Part shown: piece after piece, positions 1-5,676 of the stretch
Layout: each line of letters begins with the position of its first letter
Numbering within the stretch: the stretch's first letter is position 1
Assembly: GCA_964644705.1 (NCBI GenBank)
Contig: CAZXYF010000154.1
Span: 1-7,401 of the forward strand
Origin: CAZXYF01 sp964644705
Lineage (GTDB): Bacteria > Planctomycetota > Brocadiia > SM23-32
Direction: 5' to 3'
Length of the DNA: 7,401 nt
Made by a program: the position numbers and the translations under genes
Notes under the pieces: model-generated
What the model was told of the DNA's origin: nothing
The model's database searches: none
Seen by the model: the letters and a program-made list of their open reading frames with translations, nothing else

Positions 1-183
1 GTCATTTCACGAGTCGTTCGTGCGTCAGCTGTGAGAACAGATAATGGCGTTTGTGTTCTTACACCGCAATTGCCGGCTGTTTTTGCAGATGTTCGTCGTA
101 CGGCGCAACTGACGGCTCGGTCGGAGACCAAACAGGTGTCGTTTGAGCTTTTGAAAACACACTGTGATTCACAATTGCCCTGA
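1..183 (+). CDS. Possible C-terminal fragment of an unknown protein (start outside window)
   Basis: Frame 1 is open from the first base for 60 codons and ends in two consecutive TGA codons at 181-186. The other two forward frames are interrupted within the first 55 bases. The predicted tail reads like ordinary protein, including the stretch PQLPAVFADVRR, but I recognise no family, domain or motif in it. It has no membrane segment. An open frame of this length can occur by chance, so this could be non-coding leader of the next gene. The 193-base gap to the next start suggests that the next gene has its own leader rather than being tightly coupled. Confidence 0.4.
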   Translation, partial: VISRVVRASAVRTDNGVCVLTPQLPAVFADVRRTAQLTARSETKQVSFELLKTHCDSQLP

Positions 184-245
184 TGATTCGACATTAACTG
201 TGTCTGAGGCTGGCTTTAGAATAATTCACATTTGAGATTTGTGAA
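163..245. promoter_or_regulatory. Cluster of TGTGA/TCACA half-sites upstream of VWA gene A
   Basis: A perfect odd palindrome TGTGA-T-TCACA lies at 163-173, at the end of the possible upstream frame. A second inverted pair, TTCACA at 225-230 and TGTGAA at 240-245, lies 50 bases downstream. A further TGTGA is at 326-330. The half-sites resemble CRP/FNR-type half-sites, but neither the spacing (1 base) nor the orientation of the second pair fits the usual TGTGA-N6-TCACA arrangement. I found no convincing -35/-10 pair between 184 and 376, so a regulatory role is only a possibility. Confidence 0.2.
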
Positions 246-376
246 ATATTCGGGCTATCGGAAAGCGAACTGTTCTCGTGATTATGCTGACCGGCACACC
301 TTTTGCAAGTATGTATCGTGGAACTTGTGACGTGTCGCTGTTTTGCTGAGGCGCTAAAAAATAGGGAGAAGCGACA

Positions 377-1891
377 ATGCTCAAGGGAATGAGAAAAAAA
401 AGAGATGGGCAGATCCTTCTGATCGTGGCGTTATGGTTCATTGTGCTGATGGGTATGTGTGCGCTCGCGGTCGATGCGGGGCGATTGTATCTGGCGGAGA
501 TGCAACTTCAGCTTTCGGTGGACGCTGCTTCCCTGGCCGGGGCATCCCAGCTCAGCGGGGTTCAGGGAAGCCTGGATGAGGACAAAGCAAAGGCAGTTGT
601 GGCTGCCAAGGCGGTGGCGGCGGCCAACCGGGTGGCGGGTGATTCTCTGATATTGACCGATGAGGACATCGTTTTTGGGCGTTATGATGCAGAGAATGGT
701 GAGTTCATCCCCGAATCACAGGCTCAGATCGTGGATAGCGTTCGTGTTCGCGGTCGCCGGACTGATGATTCGCCCAATGGCCCCATCCCAACTTTTCTGG
801 CATCTATTTTTGGGGTTGACGAGATATCATTCAGCCATATCTCCGGAGTCGCGTCGAAACCGCGGCGCTATATAGCTTTCGTGATCGACAGATCGGGATC
901 CATGTGTTTCGACACGGAGGATATACAGGAAAGGTACCAGCCGGCGTGGGATGACCAGGAACGGACTTACAAAATGCAGAAAAGCCCCTCCGGCTGGTAC
1001 GCCCTGCCGCAGACGATGGAAGTTCGACGCGGATGGTGGTGGAGCAGAAGGCGGGCCATGTTTTATGCGCTGGACGATGACACGGGCCGGGTTCGCACGG
1101 ATTTTTTATCGGATTCGATCAAAGATACGCTGGATCAGGGTAAATACTGGTATTTTCAGAATCCGGAGGGGGACAATAATCCCTCGTGGTTAAAAGCCCC
1201 GTCGGATGTGACGATCTACAGCCGGTATCAGACGAGTCGGTGGTATGCAGACGCATATTACGACAGCCCTGCCTATTGTGATTACGCAATCACGGATTCG
1301 CCCGTTCAGCCGGTGGGAAGCACCCGGGACGCCGCATCCGCATTTCTGGATCTGCTGCGGGTCGATGATGATCTCGCCTCGCTTGTGACATATTCCTCAG
1401 CGGCAACCGTGGATGCACGGTTGAGCTCAGACTTCGAGGCGGTGAAAACCGCGCTGGGCGGTGTGTCTCCCGTGGGGGCAACTGCCGAGCCCGAGGCGAT
1501 GGAAGCGGCGCTTGATGAATTGTTATTCTCGGACCGGGCCGAAGGTTTCGGACAGAGGATCATGTTGTTGATGACAGATGGAAATGCTAACCAGATGAAC
1601 GGTGTTTATTACGGGAGCGGCGGGCCGTATTCGTATGAGTTCATGGGGAAAACCGTTACCACCGGAATCCATCCCGATGTGGGGGCGGCGATGGAGTTCC
1701 AGACCCGACGAGCAATTAGCAATTCGGTGCGGATCTATACCGTGAGTTTTGGTGAAGGCGCTGACCGGGAAGTGCATCAGGAGATAGCAAAAGCTACCAA
1801 CGGAGCGTATTATTATTCGGAAGATCACGAGGAACTCGTGCCGATATTCATCGACATATTCCGACGCCTCCCTCCAGTCATTACCCAATAA
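377..1891 (+). CDS. TadG-like membrane-anchored VWA-domain protein (paralogue A)
   Basis: This 504-residue protein is probably anchored in the inner membrane with its bulk outside. Residues 1-9 are basic, and a hydrophobic segment runs from about 11 to 33. It is followed by the TadE/G-type signature VDAGRLYLAEMQLQLSVDAASLAGASQL. Residues 95-160 (VFGRYD..NGEF, then VRVRGRR, then FGVDEI) match the Tad-like external domain. A VWA domain follows: FVIDRSGSM gives MIDAS residues D171, S173 and S175, T369 supplies the threonine, and the MTDG motif supplies D401, so metal-dependent ligand binding is plausible. The fold is interrupted at about 177-312 by an inserted segment starting at C177 and containing C301. 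The start is supported by AGGGAGA at 363-369. No Tad machinery gene is nearby, so a pilus role is unproven. The family call is firm; the function is inferred. Confidence 0.9.
   Translation: MLKGMRKKRDGQILLIVALWFIVLMGMCALAVDAGRLYLAEMQLQLSVDAASLAGASQLSGVQGSLDEDKAKAVVAAKAVAAANRVAGDSLILTDEDIVFGRYDAENGEFIPESQAQIVDSVRVRGRRTDDSPNGPIPTFLASIFGVDEISFSHISGVASKPRRYIAFVIDRSGSMCFDTEDIQERYQPAWDDQERTYKMQKSPSGWYALPQTMEVRRGWWWSRRRAMFYALDDDTGRVRTDFLSDSIKDTLDQGKYWYFQNPEGDNNPSWLKAPSDVTIYSRYQTSRWYADAYYDSPAYCDYAITDSPVQPVGSTRDAASAFLDLLRVDDDLASLVTYSSAATVDARLSSDFEAVKTALGGVSPVGATAEPEAMEAALDELLFSDRAEGFGQRIMLLMTDGNANQMNGVYYGSGGPYSYEFMGKTVTTGIHPDVGAAMEFQTRRAISNSVRIYTVSFGEGADREVHQEIAKATNGAYYYSEDHEELVPIFIDIFRRLPPVITQ
905..1312 (+). 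other. Insertion inside the VWA domain of paralogue A
   Basis: Canonical VWA domains pass from the DxSxS loop into the first helix within a few tens of residues. Here the expected helix (DAASAFLDLL) begins only at residue 318, about 140 residues after the loop. The intervening stretch is rich in Trp, Tyr and Asp. It contains SGWYALPQ, FYALDDDTG-VRTDFL, NPEG and APSDVTIYS, all shared with the second VWA protein at 3396-4883. C177 and C301 sit near its two ends and could form a disulfide. I do not recognise a known domain in it. Confidence 0.7.
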
Positions 1892-1909
1892 ATTCGCTGC
1901 GGTGGAGAT

Positions 1910-1938
1910 TTGACCCGTCAACGATGGTGGGATATACT
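1910..1938 (+). promoter_or_regulatory. Sigma70-type promoter of the tRNA gene
   Basis: TTGACC at 1910-1915 and TATACT at 1933-1938 are separated by exactly 17 bases, close to the bacterial housekeeping consensus. The expected transcription start, about 7 bases after the -10 box, lies just ahead of the tRNA 5' end at 1950. The -35 box is embedded in a perfect inverted repeat, TTGAC-CC-GTCAA at 1910-1921. Confidence 0.8.
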
Positions 1939-1949
1939 TTTACCTCTCG

Positions 1950-2024
1950 GGGCCTATAGCTCAATGGCAGAGCCGCGGACTCATAATCCGTCTGTTGGGG
2001 GTTCGAATCCCTCTGGGCCCACCA
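1950..2024 (+). tRNA. tRNA with CAT anticodon, probably tRNA-Ile2 (lysidine type), alternatively elongator tRNA-Met
   Basis: A complete cloverleaf can be drawn by hand. The acceptor stem is 1950-1956 with 2014-2020, including one G-U pair. The D stem is GCTC/GAGC. The anticodon stem is 1975-1979 with 1987-1991, around a loop with CAT at 1982-1984. The T stem is 1997-2001 with 2009-2013, around TTCGAAT. Discriminator A is at 2021 and CCA is encoded at 2022-2024. A paired G1-C72 argues against an initiator tRNA. C4-G69 and C5-G68 in the acceptor stem are features used by the lysidine synthetase TilS to select the isoleucine tRNA, which would read AUA once C34 is modified. That identity is inferred; the tRNA itself is certain. 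Confidence 0.95.
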
Positions 2025-2035
2025 TACAAATTTAG

Positions 2036-2071
2036 CCCTGGAACCGTTGGTGGTAGCGGTCCGGGGTTTTT
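2036..2071 (+). terminator. Rho-independent terminator after the tRNA gene
   Basis: The left arm at 2036-2046 (CCCTGGAACCG) pairs with the right arm at 2057-2066 (CGGTCCGGGG), with one wobble pair and one bulged A. Five T residues follow at 2067-2071. It ends the tRNA transcript 12 bases after the encoded CCA, so the tRNA is a self-contained transcription unit. It may also stop transcripts arriving from the VWA gene upstream, which has no obvious terminator of its own. Confidence 0.85.
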
Positions 2072-2180
2072 GTATTTAACGCGTGCGCAGATTGATGCCA
2101 GCTTTCTATCTTTGCGGGGCAGATACTTCTAATCCGATGCGAGACAGAAGAGGATGCGAGCAAAAGGTACTCCTCAAAAT

Positions 2181-2208
2181 TTGCGATACGGCCATTTAAT
2201 CCTACAAT
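2181..2208 (+). promoter_or_regulatory. Putative sigma70-type promoter for the HEAT-like gene
   Basis: TTGCGA at 2181-2186 and TACAAT at 2203-2208 are separated by 16 bases; the -10 box matches consensus at five of six positions. Transcription would begin near 2215 and give a leader of about 50 bases. That leader holds a short inverted repeat, CCCGA at 2226-2230 with TCGGG at 2242-2246. With a terminator just upstream at 2071, this is the likely start of the transcript for the downstream genes. Confidence 0.55.
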
Positions 2209-2267
2209 ATATATGAAAGCCGTCTCCCGATAAGATCACTGTCGGGCAAAAGGAAGGAAATATAATC

Positions 2268-3326
2268 GTGAAACGTTTTGTGGTAATCATTTGTGCGATG
2301 TGCATGGGCTCGGTTGCGGCCGGGAGGGGGGAATCCAGAACTTTATTGTGGAAGACCTATGCAGAGGGTCCACCCCAGAAACAGGAGAAGTTGAGGCAGG
2401 CCAGGCAGCATGTGCAGGCATTGCGCAAGAACGCAAGTCAGCTAACGGAGATGAAAGACTTGCGGTCCAATCCTGATTTTATATGGTTGGTGAGGAACCG
2501 GATCCTGGGGCGATTGGTGGTGTATAATGAGCTGGAACAGGTCCCAGAAGGATCATATCTGAAAGTGCTCCTGTCGGTAATGAACCGAGTGGGGGGGAAG
2601 AAACTATGGGACCGTCTTCCAGAACTCCTCCGAGAAGTCAAGCGGAACGAATCGAAGATTTTGTTGCTCAGAGCAATGGGGGAGTATGGGGCGGAGAAGC
2701 ACCTGCAGGCGATCAGGGAGTTTGTGAAAAATCCGAAGCAAAAGGGTGAATTTGTGCTGGTTGCGGGTGTTCTGGCTCTGAGTCGGGCTGGCAACAAAAG
2801 CGATCTCAAACTGATCAAAAAGATTGGACCCCATATAAAAAGACCACGGAATGAAATTAAGTTGATGCTGGCCCGGCACCGATGCGGGGATGAAAAAATG
2901 GGCCAGAAAATAGCCCATGCTATACTCTCACGGGAATTGAAACCCCGATTAAGGTATCAGGTTATGGAATACATTGCTGAAGAACCGTATGACAGGGGGG
3001 TGCTGGCCACAGGTAGGGTTGCGGACAAATCGCCAAATGAGAAAATGAGGATGAAGGCCCTTCAAGTTCTCCGACGGATACGAGAAAGGATACCCGCGGC
3101 CGTGTCGGGTAGGAATGATGTGGCCGATAAAAAAGAAAAGCCACAGTTTGTGGGTCAAGAACAGCAGGAAACCGAAAAATCGTATCCCCGAGTGCCGATG
3201 ACGAAAATGTCGGGCAAACAACGTCAGCAATTTGTCGAAACGGTACTGAAAGCGTGGAAAAAGCACGTTTTGAGTAAGGACAGGGCGGAGAATAAACCGC
3301 CGAGAAGCAAGCCCGTCCAGGAGTGA
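2268..3326 (+). CDS. Exported HEAT-like helical-repeat protein of unknown function
   Basis: This is a 352-residue, strongly basic protein. I chose the GTG start because AGGAAGG lies at 2251-2257 and the start opens directly into a good Sec signal peptide: KR, then a hydrophobic core, then SVAA with likely cleavage near residue 18. No lipobox is seen, although two cysteines lie in the core. Residues about 112-272 are a run of paired amphipathic helices (DRLPELLREV..SKILLLRAMGEYG, LQAIREFV..EFVLVAGVLALSRAG, LKLIKKIG) in the style of HEAT repeats, which usually mediate protein-protein contacts. The tail from about 280 is polar, rich in Lys and Gln, and probably flexible. Arginine is encoded by AGG or AGA in 16 of 36 cases by my count, more often than in the VWA genes. 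It likely acts in the periplasm or envelope; its partner is unknown. Confidence 0.8.
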   Translation: MKRFVVIICAMCMGSVAAGRGESRTLLWKTYAEGPPQKQEKLRQARQHVQALRKNASQLTEMKDLRSNPDFIWLVRNRILGRLVVYNELEQVPEGSYLKVLLSVMNRVGGKKLWDRLPELLREVKRNESKILLLRAMGEYGAEKHLQAIREFVKNPKQKGEFVLVAGVLALSRAGNKSDLKLIKKIGPHIKRPRNEIKLMLARHRCGDEKMGQKIAHAILSRELKPRLRYQVMEYIAEEPYDRGVLATGRVADKSPNEKMRMKALQVLRRIRERIPAAVSGRNDVADKKEKPQFVGQEQQETEKSYPRVPMTKMSGKQRQQFVETVLKAWKKHVLSKDRAENKPPRSKPVQE

Positions 3327-3365
3327 CATATTGTCCAGCAAAATCAACACGCTCATCTATTTGCC

Positions 3366-3391
3366 GGAGCTGAATGCTCCAAAAAAGGAGG
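3366..3391 (+). promoter_or_regulatory. Ribosome binding site of VWA gene B with two competing hairpins
   Basis: AAGGAGG at 3385-3391 lies four bases before the ATG at 3396 and is a strong Shine-Dalgarno site. Just upstream, GGAGC (3366-3370) and GCTCC (3376-3380) can form a hairpin. The same CTCC at 3377-3380 can instead pair with GGAG at 3387-3390 across a six-A loop, which would cover the Shine-Dalgarno. The two structures exclude each other. Whether either forms in the cell is unknown. Confidence 0.4.
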
Positions 3392-3395
3392 CGCC

Positions 3396-4883
3396 ATGAG
3401 GAAAAGCATACCCAGAAAACGGCGCGGTCAAATGCTCGTGTTTTTCGCTTTTTCACTGATCCTCCTGGCCGGCATCTGTGTGCTGGCAATTGATATCGGG
3501 CGTTTTTTCGTCTGCAAAGCCCAACTGCAAAATGCCGTTGACGCAGCGTCGTTGGCCGGGGCATCTCAGCTAACTGGGGTGGTGGGGACTGCTTCGAAGG
3601 AGGATGCACGGGCTGAAGCTGTCGCAATAGCTCAGGAAAATATCGTTGCCAGCACCCCGTTGCACCTGGCGGAAGAGGATGTGCAATTCGGCCATTATGA
3701 TGATGACACGGGGGAGTTCGTTCCCGAGGACGAGGCCGGGGTTGTGGACAGTATGCGGGTCAGGGGACGACGAACGGTGGGTTCCCCTGATGGCCCCATC
3801 GGTTCCCTTTTCGGAGGGATTTTTGGTCTGGATCAGGTGGAATATAGGGGCGTGGTGGGTGTGGGCACGAAACCGCGGCGGTACGTGATGTTTGTGCTGG
3901 ACCGGTCCGGATCGATGTGCTACGACACTCAGGGAATTGATGAGGAACACAGCCCGGTGTGGGATAGTGAGGAGGGCACATACCGGATGAAAAAAAGTTC
4001 CTCCGGATGGTATGCGCTTCCCCAAGAGATGCACATAGGTAGCTGGGAGACGGCGTATTTCTACGCACTTGATGACGATACCGGTGAGGTGCGTACGGAT
4101 TTTCTGCCCGATTCCGTTGCTGATACCCTGGTAAGTGACAAATACTGGAAATTCGAGAATCCAGAAGGCCAAAATTGGCCATCGTTGTTGTGGGCTCCCT
4201 CGGATGTCACGATTTATAGTGCGTACGATACCTCGTACTGGGACATGTATTATTATGGACCGTTTGACCAATGCGATTACGCGACCATGAGCTCTCCGGT
4301 TCAGCCGATGCAGAGTACGGTGGATGCAGCCAGCGCCTTCACGGATCTCCTCCGTCCTGCTGATGATCGAGCTGGGCTGGTTACGTATGCAACATCTGGG
4401 TCGATGGAATCGACCCTCACCTCCGATTTTGACAGTTTGAAACAGCATCTGTCGGGTATTCCGCCGGCGGGCGGCACAGGTGAACCCGATGGGATGGACA
4501 GGGCTCTGGATGAGATGGTGGACAGTGGCCGGGCGGATGGGTTCGGCCAGCGCATTATGATTTTGCTGACGGACGGTAATGCCAATTATTCCAACGGCAA
4601 TGACTACGGAAATGGAAATTACAGCTACGATTTCATGGGCGAAACCGTCAACACGCGGATTCACCCGACGGTGGGAGAGGCGATGGAGCAACAAACGAAA
4701 CGCGCAGCGTCCAACGGCGTTCGGATATACACCGTCAGTTTCGGCGACAGTGCGGATCAGCAATTGCATCAACGCATTGCCGAGGTAACAAACGGTGCAT
4801 ACTATTATTCGCAGGATCACGAGGATCTGACGGATATTTTCATCGATATTTTCCGCCGGCTACCCCCGATCATCACCATGTAA
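3396..4883 (+). CDS. TadG-like membrane-anchored VWA-domain protein (paralogue B)
   Basis: This 495-residue protein has the same architecture as the VWA protein at 377-1891 and is identical to it at well over half the positions in the conserved blocks by eye. It has a basic N-terminus, a hydrophobic segment at about 12-33, AIDIGRFFVCKAQLQNAVDAASLAGASQL, and the Tad-like external region to about 158 (QFGHYDDDTGEF, VRVRGRR, FGLDQV). The VWA domain carries MIDAS residues D169, S171, S173, T361 and D393. The segment at about 175-306 is inserted after the MIDAS loop and includes C175 and C293. The C-terminus ends in FIDIFRRLPPIIT, as in the paralogue. The start is fixed by a strong Shine-Dalgarno. 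It lies 69 bases after the HEAT-like gene and 15 bases before the next gene, so it is probably in one operon with both. A metal-dependent adhesive or scaffold role outside the inner membrane is inferred. Confidence 0.9.
   Translation: MRKSIPRKRRGQMLVFFAFSLILLAGICVLAIDIGRFFVCKAQLQNAVDAASLAGASQLTGVVGTASKEDARAEAVAIAQENIVASTPLHLAEEDVQFGHYDDDTGEFVPEDEAGVVDSMRVRGRRTVGSPDGPIGSLFGGIFGLDQVEYRGVVGVGTKPRRYVMFVLDRSGSMCYDTQGIDEEHSPVWDSEEGTYRMKKSSSGWYALPQEMHIGSWETAYFYALDDDTGEVRTDFLPDSVADTLVSDKYWKFENPEGQNWPSLLWAPSDVTIYSAYDTSYWDMYYYGPFDQCDYATMSSPVQPMQSTVDAASAFTDLLRPADDRAGLVTYATSGSMESTLTSDFDSLKQHLSGIPPAGGTGEPDGMDRALDEMVDSGRADGFGQRIMILLTDGNANYSNGNDYGNGNYSYDFMGETVNTRIHPTVGEAMEQQTKRAASNGVRIYTVSFGDSADQQLHQRIAEVTNGAYYYSQDHEDLTDIFIDIFRRLPPIITM
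3918..4313 (+). other. Insertion inside the VWA domain of paralogue B
   Basis: About 130 residues separate the DRSGSM loop from the helix DAASAFTDLL. The blocks SGWYALPQ, FYALDDDTG-VRTDFL, NPEG and APSDVTIYS occur in the same order as in the first VWA protein. C175 and C293 match C177 and C301 there. The stretch between APSDVTIYS and the second cysteine is the most variable part. Conservation across diverged paralogues suggests that the insert is a functional module rather than filler. Confidence 0.7.
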
Positions 4884-4898
4884 AAGGCAGGAGGTAAT

Positions 4899-5579
4899 AT
4901 GCGAGGACTGATGGCGTTGGTCGTTGCCGCATTTTTTCTGCTGGCAGCCGCCAGTGTGGCTGTTCTCTGGTATGGTACGGAAGTTGATTTTACCTATGGC
5001 CGGGAGTCCGAAGGCGGTAACTTGGAGAAAAAGGCAGAAGGCGGGCGGCCAAAGAAACAAAAAATGCCCACCGGGGAAAATAAAGATCCGGAAAAAAGTG
5101 CTGGGGATGAAGAAGCGTCCAAACCCGGCAAAAAGGCTGTTGCTGAACAGCCTGAAAATGAAGATGGGGAGGAAGAAGAACGCGGACCGGAACGGAAGAT
5201 GTTCGATGTGAGGCTGCCAGCAGGATTGAAAGGAGTGGAGTTTGGCCTGCCAGCCGAGAAAATCGCCGCGGCATACGATCCGGCGTGGCGGAAGGTCAAG
5301 CGGGGGAAAGACATGTTTGCACATTATCCCGGAGATGATCGAAGCCGATATTATCTGTTTGAATTCGACAACGAGGGATTGGATGCGCTGGAAGTGCGCT
5401 ATAAAGCGGAGAAGATTCAGCACCTGGATGAATTGTATCAGAAGATCATGCGGTCCACGACGATGCGGTTCGGTGGTTCCCCCGATACGGCGCGGCGGCG
5501 CTGGCGGGGGGAAGAGCTGGAAGCAAAGCTGCAAAAAGGGGGGAATTACGTGGCGGTAAGGTTTATCCCGCGTCAGTAG
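4899..5579 (+). CDS. Single-pass membrane protein with charged linker and unrecognised C-terminal domain (P1)
   Basis: This is a 226-residue protein. A hydrophobic N-terminal helix (about residues 4-24) has no clear signal-peptidase site, so it is probably an anchor with the rest outside. Residues about 34-100 are a low-complexity linker dominated by Lys, Glu, Gly and Pro. Residues 102-226 form a compact domain (FDVRLPAGLKGVEFG, AAAYDPAWRK, FAHYP, YYLFEF, GLDALEVRY, LYQKIM, TTMRFGG, RRRW, NYVAVRFIPR) that recurs in the next gene. Its order of strands and helices recalls small SmpA/BamE-like envelope folds, but I cannot assign it. AGGAGGT at 4889-4895 sets the start, 15 bases after the stop of VWA gene B. 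This points to one transcript, possible translational coupling and a shared job with that protein. Confidence 0.85.
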   Translation: MRGLMALVVAAFFLLAAASVAVLWYGTEVDFTYGRESEGGNLEKKAEGGRPKKQKMPTGENKDPEKSAGDEEASKPGKKAVAEQPENEDGEEEERGPERKMFDVRLPAGLKGVEFGLPAEKIAAAYDPAWRKVKRGKDMFAHYPGDDRSRYYLFEFDNEGLDALEVRYKAEKIQHLDELYQKIMRSTTMRFGGSPDTARRRWRGEELEAKLQKGGNYVAVRFIPRQ

Positions 5580-5600
5580 TTGAAATGACCTGTTTCAATT
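5578..5600 (+). other. Weak AT-rich stem-loop between P1 and P2
   Basis: AGTTGAAA at 5578-5585 pairs with TTTCAATT at 5593-5600 around a seven-base loop, starting inside the P1 stop codon. It has only one G-C pair and no run of T residues after it, so it is not a standard terminator. It might mark a processing or pausing site in the 97-base gap before P2. I saw no convincing promoter in that gap. Confidence 0.25.
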
Positions 5601-5676
5601 CTGTCTTCCCAGCTGCCGGGCCGTTGGCTCTTACCCCACCGGACATTTTGCATTCATATATACAACAGGTGGTCGT

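Noticed and set aside
226..441. Minus-strand open frame of 71 codons overlapping the start of VWA gene A
   Set aside because: It overlaps the leader and start of a well-supported gene, has no recognisable domain, and nothing else supports it.
1950..2071. tRNA 3' end as an integration site for a mobile element
   Set aside because: I found no second copy of the tRNA 3' end elsewhere in the window, and no integrase, transposase or other mobility gene.
3570..4820. Long open frame on the minus strand (416 codons) opposite VWA gene B
   Set aside because: It lies antisense to a gene with clear domains, paralogue and Shine-Dalgarno. Its product is rich in Arg, His and Ile without any recognisable motif, as expected for a shadow of biased codons.
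4860..5534. Minus-strand open frame of 224 codons opposite P1
   Set aside because: Its hydrophobic, Phe-rich product mirrors the Lys/Glu-rich linker of P1. P1 has a paralogue, an anchor and a strong ribosome binding site, so the antisense frame is a shadow.
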